A stretch of 64,000 nt of DNA from Isoetes taiwanensis (GCA_021234155.1 JAJEKV010000086.1:4141461-4205460); one strand, 5' to 3'. Positions 21,639 through 34,197 are shown, counted from the first letter of the stretch. Notes: a model not told the origin generated them from the sequence alone. Numbers and translations are program-made.

Positions 21639-24600
21639 TCAACAGAATAGGCAGACACGATAGGGAGAAGCTAAAAGAAACAAAATAGAATAGGAATAGG
21701 GTAGAGAAACTGATAGGATAGAGAAGAAGGAGAAATCTAGCTCAAGAGAACGCCGATGATAGAACAATGAAAAGAGGCTGAATAAATAGGATGAGTGACA
21801 AAGGGACGTCCCCATCCAAGGAATGTCGGTTCTATTGCTGTCGCAATAGAACCGTGGCATTATGTTTCTCATAAGAGGGGAGGTGTGAGAGGCTGGTTTA
21901 AGAGTTGTGAAGGCTGAATGAGGCAAGTTATGAGTGATGGAAGCATGCTTCCTTGGGTGACTGCAAGAAAGCCAATAGTTTATAAAGATAGAGGCAGAAT
22001 TTTTAGTGGAGAATAAAGACTTCCAAATGTATTTGCCACCTAAAGCATAACTTTGCGGAATCAAGTTTTTGCAGCCTAACCCCCCTTGGATTTTGCTCCT
22101 GGTAACTGAAGGCCAGTTAACCATGTGATGTTTTCCCCATATGAAGTTCCTGACAATCCTTTCAATCTGTTGGTAAATGCATTTAGGAGCTAGAAGAGCA
22201 GATGAGAAGTAAATGTGAGAGGATGCAATGACAGAATTTGCAATTAATGTTCTCCCTGCCAGAGAAAGACAGTTGCCATAATTACCGATTTTCTTTCTAA
22301 TTCTTTCTACTATGGGATTCCAGAGACATTTGAGACTTGGATTGAGGGATAGAGGCATGCCAAGAAGTTGAGTTGTCTCAGTGGGCTTCATACATTTTAT
22401 GCCTGCAATACTATCAACATTAAGGTCACCAATGATAGAGCATTTATTTCTGTTTAACTGGATACCCGAGGCAGAGCCAAAGTTGTGGATAGTCTGTAAG
22501 AATGTTTGAATGATGCTCAAATCATTTTTGAGGAAACTAAATGAGTCATCTGCATATTGGAGGATTGAGAGATTTGTGGTGTTATCAGGTAAAGTGAGAC
22601 CAAGAAGATGGCCACTGGCTTGGAGATCAGAGATGACTCTAGTTAACATTTCAGAACCAAGAAGGAATAGATAAGGGGCAAGAGGGCACCCTTGTCTGAC
22701 ACCTCTAGCCAGAGGGAAAAAGTATCCAGGGGATCCATTTATTAACACAGTAGATTGGGATCTGGAATTAAGACCCAGGATCAAGTTGATGATCTTCTGA
22801 TTGAAACCAGTTTCTCAAGAGACAATTTTAAAAAGTCCCATCTGACTGTATCAAATGCCTTTGAGAAATCTAGCTTTAGAAGGATACAGTCTTGATTTGT
22901 CAATTTGTTCCAGTGGAGCCCCTCCATGGCTGCAATATAATTATCCAGGATAAACCTATTTGGGAGGAAGGCGGTGATTAGAACTAATGACATCTTGAAG
23001 GTGAGATTTGACCCTGTTTGCAATGATTTTTGCACAAACCTTGTAAGTGGTATTTGTTAAGGAAATGGGTCTCCAATCAGAGAATGATGTAGGATTGTCA
23101 ACTTTTGGGATCAAGGTGATGAGACCAGCAGATAGAGAAGGGTGCAAGTAATTTGAATTCCAAAAGCCTTTAACCATGAACATAAAAGTCGGGTTTTGAT
23201 AGTGTCCCGAATTTAATGTAGAATTCGTGGTGGTAAACCATCGGGGCGGGGCTTTTCCCTTGGCTAGACTTTTGAGAGTTGATAAAATTTCGTCAAAGGT
23301 AGGGGTAGCCTCAATGGCTTGGGGCATGACAGAATTACTGTGAAGACTGTTATGGTTGATCATGTTTAAAAAGGTACTGGCTTCAGCAGTTTGAATAGGT
23401 GTATCAACAGGGTGGGAGAAGATGCTGGCATATTTGGTGCAAAAAAAAATTGGAGATATCCTTTTGGTCCTCCAAAGTATAGTCATTGTCATCTGTAATG
23501 GTAGATAGCTGACTGTTCAGAAGCCTAGATTTAGCCACCCTATAAAAAAATTTTGAGTTCCCATGATCCATTTTGGAAAAGAATTTGAGCTTGCATCTAA
23601 TGGAGGACCCTTTGGCTTTAACTCTTCTATTGTCTTGATGGCAATCTCGAGATTTCCCTCCTGCCAATGAAGGTTAATATTATGGGGATCCTCTTGAAGT
23701 TTCAATCTAACATCTCTCATTTCTTGCAGATAAGCTCTTTTTTCAACCAGCTTACTGTCATGATGGTGTTTGGACCAATTTTTAATCCAGGATTTAGAAT
23801 CCTTAAGATTGGAGTAAAAGGCCCTCATTGAGCCAATAGATCTAACTCTTGGCGAGAGAGTTGTAAAAGGCAAACAAATTCTCGCAAAATGTTTCATATT
23901 CCAGCGAGGGGAGCAATTGAGCTTGAAGAGGGTATTACCATGTCTTTTTATAGAAAGCATATGTTTGGTAACCAGAAATTGAGGTTGATGGTCAGAGATG
24001 GATGTACACTCATCACTGTACACAAAGCAATTATCCCAAAAGTCATGATGAATTTTATTGATGTAGAACCTATCGAGTGCACAGTAGACCCTATTATTCC
24101 CCTCTTGTTTGTTTGACCAAGTGTAAAAGGATGTGGAGGAGGGGATATGCTGCAAGAGGTGCAAGTCGAGAAGGTAGTCCCAATGAGTTCTCTCTAGAGT
24201 TGACATGTTTAAATCCCTGCCAATTTTCATATCCCAAGTTGGGGTGTTGTTAAAGTCTCCTGCCATAATCCATGTGTCACAACTTTGAGTTGAAAGCCAA
24301 CTGCTGATAGAGGGCCAGGTAGTAGCTCTGATTCTAGAGTCAGTTGATGCATAAATATTGATGATCCCAAAAGAAATATCATTATTGTTTGAGGATTCTG
24401 ACTTGCCGTGTCTTACATGGGTCTGTTATAGGTCAAAATTTGTGATTTAAATGCTTCCAAATAATGCAAAGACCTCCAGATGTGCCTGTTGCTTCAATCC
24501 AAGTTGAAGAAAATCCAGATTCAATCCGATGCAAGGTTGGAGCACTCAAAATTAGGGAGTCTGAGCTCCTGCAGAAGGATGATATCACTGTCATAATTCC

Positions 24601-24673
24601 TTATCTGAGAGATTACCCTCCGTCTCTTCAAGGGGCCTTTTATTCCCCTGAGATTCCAACTGAGGATCTTCAT
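21639..24673 (-). pseudogene. L1-type LINE ORF2: APE endonuclease and reverse transcriptase, frameshifted
   Basis: The minus-strand ATG at 24671-24673 starts KILSWNLRGIKGP and, soon after, IILLQE (APE endonuclease N-terminus). After a frameshift come MAGDFNN (about 24250-24266) and SDHQP (about 23965-23980). The RT begins near 23150 with LITLIPK, then KLDFSKAFDTV (about 22850-22880), RQGCPLAPYLF (about 22680-22710) and the catalytic YADD (about 22545-22560). At least four frameshifts separate the blocks, so it is inactive. The RT box style differs from the LINEs in the duplicated unit and matches plant L1 elements. The 3' terminus and tail were not identified. Confidence 0.85.
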
Positions 24674-24714
24674 GAGGAGTAAGATAATGGAAATTAACCG
24701 AAGAGATTGGGCTT

Positions 24715-25060
24715 AAGTATATTTTTTGGATCTCAACCTCGTGTTGGCAGCTGGAGTGTTGGAGGATCTAGTAGTCTTTGGGAAGGTTTTTTTCTTAGCC
24801 TTCTCTTTGGCCTTCTTGCCTTTTGGTTTTGATGTGTCAGACTGTTTATGATGGCATGAGAGATAAGCATCATCCTCCCAAGATTTATCAATGGGAATAT
24901 TATTCCCTAAAGCATTTTCTAGCTAAATCATCTTCAGAGTTTGCAAGTTCAGATTTATCTGAATGGTGAGGGCAGTTCCAGAACTTGGCTTTACAGCAAT
25001 CTGCATTACTGAAGTTTGAGCACATAGGGTTTAAAACAGTAGACTTAAGATCAGGGTAGC
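24715..25060 (-). pseudogene. C-terminal part of LINE ORF1, separated by an insertion
   Basis: Continues the ORF1 frame across the insertion at 25069-25738: a Cys/His cluster (CSNF...DCCKAKFWNCPHH) and then, after a frameshift near 24905, a Lys-rich tail (KGKKAKEKAKKK) ending with TAA at about 24715. The ORF2 ATG lies 42 bases further on. Confidence 0.6.
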
Positions 25061-25068
25061 CCTTAAGG

Positions 25069-25738
25069 ACGAAAGTTCGCCAAAAGGCTATTTTTTAAGG
25101 GTATCGAGAAATTGTGACGCTATGGTTTAGTAGGGCCCGTTATAGATGAAAAAAATAAAATTAGCCAAATTTTCTACATACAAATCTCACTCCACTTGAA
25201 AATTCGCCACATCCACTAAGCGTCATAACTATGGATTCGCCTTATCCTCTACTCTCCTTCTCGAAGATTTCTTAAGGAATCGCCTAATATTCTAGGCTTT
25301 CTTCATAACCTAATATATTCTCCATATCCATCCAGGTACATAAGATAATTTTAAAAGTTATTTTTGTAGCTATTATGTTTCAAATACTTTTAAGGATGCA
25401 CTAAAAAGCATTTTTTTTTTACAGACCTCCCTTTTTATAGATTTGTTTATCTACAAGGATAAGCCATGTTCTCATTTGCAAAGGTTAAGTTGTGGTATTG
25501 CATCATGCAACTATAGTTATAATGTGTTTGTGTCCTTGATTATGCCGGTGAATAAAATTTCACTACAGAAATTGCACTTGAAAAATAAAGACACTTAAAT
25601 CTTGGCAACATAATATTGGCCATAATTCGCCTAGATCTCTATAAAAAACATTCATGTCTAGAAAACATTCGCCAGCATAACTAATCTTGCAACTCTATTA
25701 TTCGCCTGGCCCTCTAAATTATGCTCAGACAAATTTGG
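25069..25738. mobile_element. 670-bp non-autonomous element inside LINE ORF1, rich in TTCGCC
   Basis: CCTTAAGG flanks both sides (25061-25068 and 25739-25746), an 8-bp target duplication that is itself palindromic. Removing the insert restores continuity of the ORF1 frame, and the duplicated target supplies ORF1 with its present stop. TTCGCC/ATTCGCC occurs repeatedly near both ends (for example about 25075, 25203, 25233, 25628, 25668, 25701). Terminal inverted repeats are weak. No coding capacity. Confidence 0.65.
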
Positions 25739-25740
25739 CC

Positions 25741-28094
25741 TTAAGGGCAACCCTGCTTAAGATTCCTAGAATTGTCACTCGGGGTTCGTGTTTTATTATT
25801 TTTATCAGTGGAATCAACATCAATATTTGCAAAGGAAAGATCTTGCCTGGAAAAGTTATGCTCGAGTTGTATAGTATCTGTTGATCCAGCTATTGTTGAC
25901 TGCACAGTTGGAGTAAGATCTTGTTGAGGTTGCTGAACATCTTTTTCTGAGCACACTGTGAAGATGTCATCATCATGTAACAAACCTTTTTCCCAGGATG
26001 AAGATATGTCCCTGACACTGTTCTCTTTGCCATGTGTTACCTCTTGTGAAGTGACCTCTGACACATTTCCTGATATTTCCATCAATTGTTGAAGTTGAGA
26101 AGCTATCACAGGGGAAATGGTAACAGTCGTAGGTGAAGGGGAAGCAGTTTGAGAAAGATCAAGGAGGTCAGCATGTTTGGGGAAAGTTGCAAATGTGTTT
26201 GAGGAAGGAGAGGGATTGGGATGCAGAATGGGAGGAGAAGTGGTTTGGGGTGTAGCATCTGGAGTAGTATTTAAAGTGGAGGTTGGATCGTTTGAGTGAT
26301 CAGCAAAAGCTTCCTCAGAAATATGTGATAGGATAGCATATTTGTTTGAGCACAGCAGAGTTTCTGAGGAGTTGTCAACTTCAGGTTGGGTGGCATCACC
26401 ATTGACCATGTCATGGGATCCACTTTCCTTCAAATGAGCAGTAGGGAAAGCTGTGTTTATGTCCAATACTGGAGAAGGATTAGCTTGCAAGTCAATTTGT
26501 TTATCCTTTTCATTAATTAATGAAACCTCATTCAAACCTTCTGACTCTGCAGTTGCAATATTTGAGTCGAGTTTAATTTTGACTTGATGGTCTCTTGAGC
26601 CCTTAAGTGGCAAAGGATGTGCCCCAGCAACAGTGGAAGTTTTCCTAGAATCCTGCAAAATACTTGACAATGTTTTGTGCAGGTCAATCTTTGCTGGCAT
26701 TTCTGTGGCTTTACCTTTCCAATTTAGCATGTTCCTGTTGTAATCAATAACTGTTTTACTGATTACAGGAAATTTAGTGGACTCGGTAGGTTTTTGAATT
26801 AAGTGGTCATAGTGTACATTTTCCTTTTCCTTTGCCAAGCTGACTGATGAGGTAGATTCTTTGATGAAAATACCCCTATTTAAGACCTTAAATCCAGCTG
26901 ATGTGAGAGATGAACTGTTGGTGAGGTGAGATCTTGGTAAGCTTGCAGAAATGGGTTGAAGTTGATTCCTTGCTTGCCTCTGCCTTTGAATTCTTCTAGC
27001 ACTCCCATTGATTCTCTTCATCTCATTAGGTCTAGGATTGTCAACTGTCGATGTAGGTTCAGCCAAAACATTTGGATAACTTGCTAACTCCTCCCTGTAA
27101 GATGTGACAGCATAAGAGGGCACAGAGCTCACTTCATCAAATTTTGAAGGAGCTTTTGAATCCCTGGCACCACCTTGTAGTGAACATTCAATAGTGGTGT
27201 GATGTCTCAGGTTGCAGGTTTGGCAGAGGTTTGGTAATCCTACCCATCTAAGCTGTAAGAGAGATTTATTCCCAAAGTAGTCCAGAAAGGGAAGTTCAGA
27301 TGGGATAATTTTAGAGAGGTCAAGCTGGACAAAGCATTTAGGGGGTTTATAAGGGTAATACTCAGTAGTCAAGTAGGTACCAATAGAATTGAATATTGTA
27401 GAGAAGCAGTCCTCATTCCAGTAGATAGGGCTGAGTTCACTCATGGTGACAGAGGCAACATGAAATTTATCAAATTCATTCAGAGGTAAATGTGCATTCC
27501 ATTTAAGGAAGGAAAGTTGAAAGGTTTCCAATGTGGAGAAGCCAAGTTTGAGCAAGTAATTTGAGGTCCTTGCACAACCACATTCAACTAGAATGTATGG
27601 GTAGTTTAGCCAATAAATAGAGTTTATGACAATGCCTTTATGTAGTCTGAGCAAATGGTCCCAGAGTTTTTCAATTTTCAGGCCAGTGGAGTCAACTTTT
27701 ACTATAACAACAAATTTAGATAAAGACTCAATCCTGGAGGCAACCATGGGGGAGTTAAGTTGAATACCTCTGAATAAGCGGAGATTGACAGAGCCCCGGA
27801 TTCTTTGGTACTCAAGTCGAGGCTAGGCGAAAGCATCGAGATAATCGGGGTACTCGGCCTTGGGAACAGAGGGAGAGGTACACCATTGGCATCCAAGCGT
27901 GGTAGAGTTTGTGATCCTCTTGGGTCCAGAGCTAATATGTCCCAATTTGGAGCAAGATGGCTGAAGTGATTCATTTCTGTTTTCTTGGAAGCAGAGTTAG
28001 AGAAATCCCCAAATTTGATGAATTTAGAAGGATCAAGGTGGAATGAACTTAACTGAGCAAGAAGATCGTCCCGTGTAGCAGCAGGAAGAAGCAT
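25741..28094 (-). pseudogene. L1-type LINE ORF1 (nucleic-acid-binding gag-like protein)
   Basis: Two overlapping frames (28094-27702 and 27747-25741) form one protein with a single frameshift near 27720-27750. The N-terminal part resembles plant L1 ORF1 proteins (an RRM/DUF4283-like fold around VVIVKVD...ILVECG), followed by a perfect CX2CX4HX4C zinc knuckle (CQTCNLRHHTTIEC, about 27185-27230). A long Ser/Thr/Pro-rich low-complexity region follows. The present stop at 25741 comes from the target duplication of the 670-bp insertion. It lies upstream of ORF2 in the same element. Confidence 0.8.
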
Positions 28095-28827
28095 AAAATT
28101 ACGTATAAAAGAGAGGGAAGAGGAATTTAGGGATAACGAAATTTTTATTTTTTTGGGAAAATGTAGCCATTAATGCACAGCAAAGGGAGAAAAAAGGGCT
28201 AAAATGGGAGGGGGAGCAGGGACGGATCAAAGGGACAGCACACGAGAACAATCAATCTAAGAACTAAGAAGGGAAGAAAAACCAAAGATCTGCCAAAATA
28301 CATTGAGAGCATCCATTGAATTGTATCAATTTCAGTAGATCTTCACCTGAATTTTCCTGTCAGTCCACTCACAATGAACATAAAAGATTGCTGTTACCGA
28401 GATGTTTCTTCTGCCTGTGAATTCCAGAATCCAAGATTCAATGATCTCTGACTCTATCTCTTCTGTCTGTGGTGTGGTGGTATATTCAGGGACAAATAAG
28501 AGATCAGGGAAATATTGATGAAGAACGAGCGATTCCCAAAGCTTGGAGTAAGTTCCAGAGAGAAAACCACATGAAATTCTGTCTTCCTGCTTCAGGATTG
28601 TGAAAAATTTGGTGTCCATACAAAGGTAATCAACTGAGGAACAAGATAATTGCTGGGCCTCTACAGGGCCAGCAAAAGGGAGAGAGCAAATTCGGATCAA
28701 ATGGTAAATTCTTGTGTAAATAGAATCAAGAAAATGTTTGAATCAGATACGACAACAGAATCAAGAAAAATGGCGCTGGTTGATGACGTGGCCATTCCCT
28801 ATCGCCTTCCATCTGCAGTATGCTGGA
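28095..28827 (-). other. LINE 5' UTR and an unrecognised minus-strand ORF (28332-28700)
   Basis: The 28095-28331 part shows no gene and is probably LINE 5' UTR. A 122-codon minus-strand ORF at 28332-28700 (start MIRICSLPF) has no motif I recognise. It could belong to the LINE leader or be a fragment of something else. Confidence 0.3.
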
Positions 28828-29600
28828 GGAATTTGGGATTAAGGCTCAGACACCGTATGCTATCATATGTTAGCAGAAGCTGGGATGCTTCCAGTTGAAG
28901 TAGAGTCGTTGTTTCAAGCGGTGAATTTTGTTAATAGGCTGGAGGAACAATCGACAGAGTGCCTCTCGTAGGATTCGAACAAAAAGGATGGTTACATGAT
29001 CCTAAACAATGGGCAAGCAAGTGGGGGCTGTCGAATGACAACTGGTCGAGAGACAAAAAAGAAGCAAGGTGACTTCTGGAAGGGCTGGCAGTTGGGCGCC
29101 TCTGGGCATCTCCAGGTAGCAGGAAGGTAAAATACAAGAATGAAGTGAATCAACTTATAGAATACAAAAGTCAAGGATATCTAAATTCGGATATTCCTAA
29201 GTTCTACAAGCAGATAATTTCCAAGTTAGGACAAGTTCACATAGATTAGAGATTGAGAGGGGCCGATGGCTCAAGGTCCCAACAAAATTCAGAACATGCA
29301 AAGTATGCTCGTCAGGAGATGTAGAAGATGAGTGTCATGCACTCCTACATTGTTCGACCTATATGCACATAAGAGAGAGTTTTAGTATTCAAGCTCTAGA
29401 TTTCCATTCGTTATTGTGTATACTACCTGCAGTGCTAGGACCTTATTTAAGGGCGGTGGACACACACCGATCCCTTCTATTAGAGTTGTAAATACTTATA
29501 TTGATGGCTCCATGGCCTCTCAAGGCTCAAGAGAGAAATAGAAATAAATAAATAAATAAATAAATTAAACTAATTAATTTTCAAACCAAATATTATGCTC
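28828..29600 (+). pseudogene. Third copy (remnant C) of the LINE 3' end
   Basis: Matches the last part of the LINE at 12841-13600 (GIKAQT...YAIML, the GDV-DECHALLHC cluster, the AAAT tail) with more substitutions and indels than A and B show to each other. The coding frame is broken in several places, for example a deletion at about 28970 and a base loss at about 29226. Confidence 0.8.
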
Positions 29601-31010
29601 GAGTCATGAACTACCAAATGTTAAATGTTTGAGCAAAGAGACAAGTCAGTATCAGGACCTGGCAATTGTTGAGCATTATTATGAGGCATTAAACATTCAT
29701 AGTGTCACAAATTTAGAACTAAAGAAAAAGGTAGGTTTGAGTTTGTCAGGTGAACTTAACAAGTAATAACACGCAGGCTAGGAGTTGTTTGGATTTGGTT
29801 TAAGCGTTAGGGTGCAAAATGTTGAAAATCTCAAGACTAATTAGAAATCCCATTGTGGACTGTGCCATGGCAGGGCATCCTGAAACAAAGGTAAATTGTA
29901 CCAGCCTTGCATTTATGGAAGCATCTATTGCAATGCATTGCAATCATTGGTAGATCGCTCATACATTACATGTACGCAACCCGACCTGTATAAAGTGGCA
30001 AACAATTGCATATCTATTTGTAGATTTGTTGAAGATGGCAAACTAAATCTTGCTTTATTTTATTTTGATAAGATTATATCTATATGCAAAGGTCAACAGA
30101 TATTTTAAGTAGAAAGCATCAACTATCGTCTGGATAATAAACTAAGATAATGTAAAATAGGGAGGTTTTGGGTAAAATCACGTTAAGGTGTGCCTTAAAA
30201 AGTATCATTTAAGAACCACAAAAGTATTCAAAAAGGTAGCCAGTATATGGTACTGGGTACCTGTGTAATATCTCAATAAAAGGTACGTTTTAGAATCGAT
30301 GTATTTAATTTGGCATTCGATAGTATTATTTTTATCTTAACTTTGAAGATTAACACATTCTTGACATTTATTTTGGATTTTTGAATTAGTTTTAATGAAA
30401 AGAAAAATGAAAAAGTACCCAATTCTGAAATACCCAGTTTAGGTACTTTTGCAGGTTCCAAAATTGGTACACCCTAACATACTTTTACTCTTCTATCTAT
30501 TGAAATAAACGCCCAAGAATATGGAACCACACCATTTGGTCATTATTAGTAAGGGTTATTAAACAAATGAACAATAAATAAAGATGAAACATTCAGCTAT
30601 AGTCCCAGACTCTTCTTTATGCAACCTGTAAGCCTCAAAAAAAAAAATAATTGTCAAATATTCATGGCTATGTGATTCTCGTGTACAACGTTCAGTATCT
30701 ACATTTTGTAGGAGTCTAGGAATGAAAAAAGTCTTTATTCTTAGATCTAATGCCCATGAATAGTGGGCCATCCTTCCTGAAGCTTTCCAAGAAAAGCAAA
30801 GGACAATGCTTTTGTGCACACAACTTTGTAGAGGTATAGTAAAACACCCATCAAAGTTTAGTAAAATTCCAGTCATGCAGTTTCATCTACACAACTTGGT
30901 TGAACTACTATATGATTTTTTGCCATTGTATACTTTTTTACTGTTGCTTCTTTATCATCATATTCTTTATAGAATCTCAATGAACATGAACCTAACAAAA
31001 GTCTAATGAC
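29601..31010. repeat. Remnant C of the unit tail (matches 14515-17480), without the GTTCC insertion
   Basis: After AATGTTTGAGCAAAGAGAC the sequence proceeds directly into the unit tail, so the 858-bp insertion is absent. It retains the about 190-base segment that copy A lost (29955-30125). Homology to copies A and B fades near 31010. Adjacent to the start of the copy B Replitron region. Confidence 0.75.
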
Positions 31011-32400
31011 TTAATATCTGATTGGTCTCATATATATACAATTCTCATTCAAGTTTCATATTGTTCTAATTATTTTGTTGCGTATTTGGGGAGGGTATAT
31101 CTGGGATGGTTTGGACTAGATTTTGGTGTGGTATGTATAGGAATTCGTATCTGTGGGGTATTTTTTGGGGAAGTTTGAGCTGCTTGCCGGGAATGAATTG
31201 GATGGAGCTGCTTGCTGGGACCTCGATTTCTCAGTGCATTGTTTATAGATAGAAGGAGGAAGGATTTGGCCAACTTCGGCATGGGTGGGGATGGTGATGG
31301 GGCATGCCTATCTAATCGGTTGGATTTGCGGGCTTGTGGGAGCGAGTTCTTTGGAGTGGCATGGATTACATCGGTGAGTGAGTATTTTGTGCGTTTCTAT
31401 TTTGTGTGTAGCAATTGTCCATTTTGTAGTCAAGTGGGAGGCAGTGTGAGAGAATTTGTGGCCGGATAGGAATGGGGAAGGAGGAGGGCCGATGGTGATG
31501 GCCTTTGTTTTTCTTTGTGAAGATGTGTGGCGAGAGGTCGGAATCAATGCGGGGGTAAAAGCATGAAAGGGTGTCTATAAATGTATCTCTTTTGGTACAT
31601 GTGGCAGCCGTGGTCTGTGTTGGGAGCGACGCAGGAGAGACCGGATTAAGGCAGCGGGGCTTTGACACCGTTTCTTCTCACATCGAATTGAAGCTAGACG
31701 AGGGCTGAGTTGGGAGTGGTCTGAGTTGGGAGCGGAGCAGCTAGAGCCGTGGTCTGAGTTGGGAGTGGAGTAGCGGCGGGATTAAAAGGCGGGGGGTTGA
31801 GCCGAAAGTGCGTGGGGAGCCCGCCATAGAATTGTGTGGGTCGAGGGCCGAAGTTGAGATGGATTTTTGGCGGGCGAAAGGTTAAAGGTAAAGGTCATAT
31901 CATATGCCCATTCCCGTCTTCGCTCAGGATAGCTGCTGTGCCCTTTGCGGAACCAAAGATGGAAGAGAGGTATTCCACAGTTTAGATTGGGAGGGCCGAC
32001 TGCCAGAGACCAGCAAGCAAGGTGAATGTAGAGGGAAATTTGCCACACAGAGGACTGCCTCTGTCACATGGGCAGCGCCAGGGACAGGGAGCACATTTTG
32101 TTGTCGAGGGAGGTGGGAGCCGAGGAGTCTTCGATTTGGGCGTGGCGTACCACACGAAGAAATCAAGGGGAGGTGTCATGGTTGGAGAGGGAAGCGTTGA
32201 GGCCTGTCCCTGCTGGGTTCGATGGTACTGACATGCAGCCTCTTGAGGCTGCTGCTGTATTTGAGGACCGAATGCCGGCCTTACATCCATCAACTAGAGG
32301 GGTGTCGAGTGGGAGGAAAGGGGTGGTGCTTCAAGGAGAGGGAGAAAAAAGCAGTTACATTTGACGATGTCCATTTGGGTGTTCCTTGAAAGAAGGGAGG
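31011..32400 (+). other. Upstream region of the copy B HUH element; possible 5' coding part
   Basis: GC-richer than the sequence to its left. An open stretch at 32068-32364 is in the same frame as the AT-hook ORF at 32401 and is separated from it only by a stop near 32364, so it may be decayed N-terminal coding sequence. A CALCG motif is seen near 31935. No 5' terminus of the element could be fixed. Copy A's equivalent lies outside the window. Confidence 0.35.
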
Positions 32401-32577
32401 ATGGCAGAGTCCGAGGGAGATGGGAGGATGTATGTGAGCAAGGGCAGAGGGGGAAAGCGTGGCCGAGGTAGACCGAGGAAAATCCGAAGTGTATTAGAAG
32501 AGCATGTCAGTGAAGATATAGCAAGCGGCCCTGGTGAGGAAGTGGTGGATGTGCCTGCGGCATTGGATGTTAGGTGA
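32401..32577 (+). pseudogene. AT-hook N-terminal segment of the HUH protein (copy B)
   Basis: A 58-codon frame from ATG 32401. The core GGKRGRGRPRKIR is a textbook AT-hook (RGRP with flanking basics), followed by an acidic linker. It ends in TGA at 32575-32577, where the HUH frame takes over in another phase, so a 1-2-base indel probably split one protein into two. An AT-hook is plausible for a DNA-binding transposase. Confidence 0.6.
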
Positions 32578-33460
32578 CAATAGTGTTTGGGGGTGTGGAT
32601 GTCCCTGTTTCCTTGTATGACAGAATGGTGCAGTTCTTGCAGGAGAATTGTGAGGCTGGTGTTGTGGCCTTGGAGCGAGGGTCCTCCATGGACCATTTGC
32701 ATGTTCAGTCCGTTATGAGATTGCAGGCTAAGACACCAAGCAGCGTAAATGTTAGGATTAAAAACTTCCTCGGATGGAAAGATAGTAGACCCGCCGGTGC
32801 AATTATCCTTTGCAAGGCCCTCACAGGAAGTAGGCTGCACTGTTTTGAGCGCATAGTTGGCTATTGCCTAAAAGATATAGGCAAGCTTCATTTTAAGGTG
32901 CATATGCACAACGTGACAGCCGAGCAAGTGAAATCTGGCAAAGAACTGTACGCTCTTTATGGCGCTGGGGATATCAAGCACGTCATTATGCTTGATAATC
33001 GCAACATCATGAAAAGAGCATTCCATTACCTTTCATACCATACTGGCAGATTCCGAACGGCTTCCTTTGTGCACACTGTGAAGGCCATGCTCCAGACGGC
33101 CAAGTTCAAATTGGCAAGCTCTTGGGTCCTGTCGAATAATTCGGCATATATTTCCCTTGAGCATGTGCAGGCGGCGTGGCGGATAATGCTAGCCCCTGAA
33201 CGATGCGCGTATAAGGAGAATGGCGTTATTCGGGAGCCAGCCTGGAATCGTGCTTGTGCAGCGAATAGGCAAGAGGAGAAGATGAGTCTGGGATAGTGTG
33301 GATGTATTTGACGATGTGGAGCAGTGGAGAGGATGGTAGTAGTGCGGATGAGTTCGTTCATGTGGATAGTGGGGTCCGACCGATGCCTCCAGATATTCCG
33401 CCTACGGATGCATCATATATCCCTCTTGATATGCATGATTTTGACTTCGATGCATTGTGA
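32574..33460 (+). pseudogene. Replitron-like HUH endonuclease (copy B), HUH and Tyr motifs preserved, C-terminus frameshifted
   Basis: The HUH motif HLH is at 32694-32702 in the context SMDHLHVQ. Motif III YCLKD has its Tyr at 32862-32864 and Lys at 32871-32873. Between them lies a segment with GWKDSRPAG. The C-terminal domain follows (IMKRAFHYL, WRIMLAPE). A 5-base deletion relative to copy A, near 33218, shifts the frame so the protein ends at 33296; a 2-base deletion near 33320 also disrupts the acidic tail (true end about 33460). No ATG starts this frame because of the upstream frameshift. No helicase domain follows. Together with the downstream ORF and hairpin this is best read as a Replitron-type transposon. 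Confidence 0.75.
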
Positions 33461-33518
33461 TGTGGTAGCTTTCTAGAATTTGAATCCGTGTGATTATGAA
33501 CATTACTCTTGTCTAATT

Positions 33519-33939
33519 ATGGTGCTGCGGATGGAGGGAGGGAGGAGGGTTTGGGAATCGGGGTGTTGAAGTCGTTGTGATTAGTGACGAGAGTGTTGAA
33601 TCCAGGTCAGATGAACAGTCGGTGGTTGAATGCCAAGAGAGGGAAAGCTCACCCGATCTCTTGAGTAGTCTAGCTGAAGCGGAGGATTCCATGAGGGATG
33701 TTTGTGCGATGGTTCAAGAGTTACGGATGGCATTAGCAAACACATTGGATCGAATCCAAGCCTCCATGGATCTTCTTGAGAGGCAAGGTGTTAATTCCGC
33801 GGTTTTGGAGAGAGGTGCTCTCCGTTCCCACCTGAACCTTTGTAGAGCTCTCTTGCTAAGGGAGCTTCGCGAAGTCGAAGCCATTAGAAGACGACATGAT
33901 CCAGATGTTAGTTGCAAGAGGAGGAGAATGGATGGTTGA
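33519..33939 (+). pseudogene. Companion coiled-coil ORF of the HUH element (copy B), N-terminus frameshifted
   Basis: The frame from VISDESVES to CKRRR (33577-33939) matches copy A with few changes (A to E, G to M, V to I, T to M). The ATG at 33519 is in a different frame because of small deletions around 33525-33535, so translation from the normal start should fail. Confidence 0.55.
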
Positions 33940-34197
33940 TACTGTTTTGGGTTCTCTAGTGTGCATCTACGTTTGTATGGAGCTATAGTTTAACATGCTT
34001 GTACATATCATGGCTGTACATATTTCTGAATATGTGGGTATGAGATACGTGTGTAATATATATGACTATGTACTATATGTGAGTAAATCATGGACCTTGG
34101 TTTTGGTTCAATGTTTATGTGGAGCACGTTTCAATGGTTGTACTTGTCAATAATGACCTTAGCTTTTGGTTGTCGTTTCTCTTTAGTGGAGAAGTAT

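Noticed and set aside
32574-33296. Endogenous geminivirus Rep
   Set aside because: The HUH motifs are there, but no SF3 helicase, capsid gene or origin stem-loop with the usual nonanucleotide follows, and the C-terminal domain is unlike Rep.
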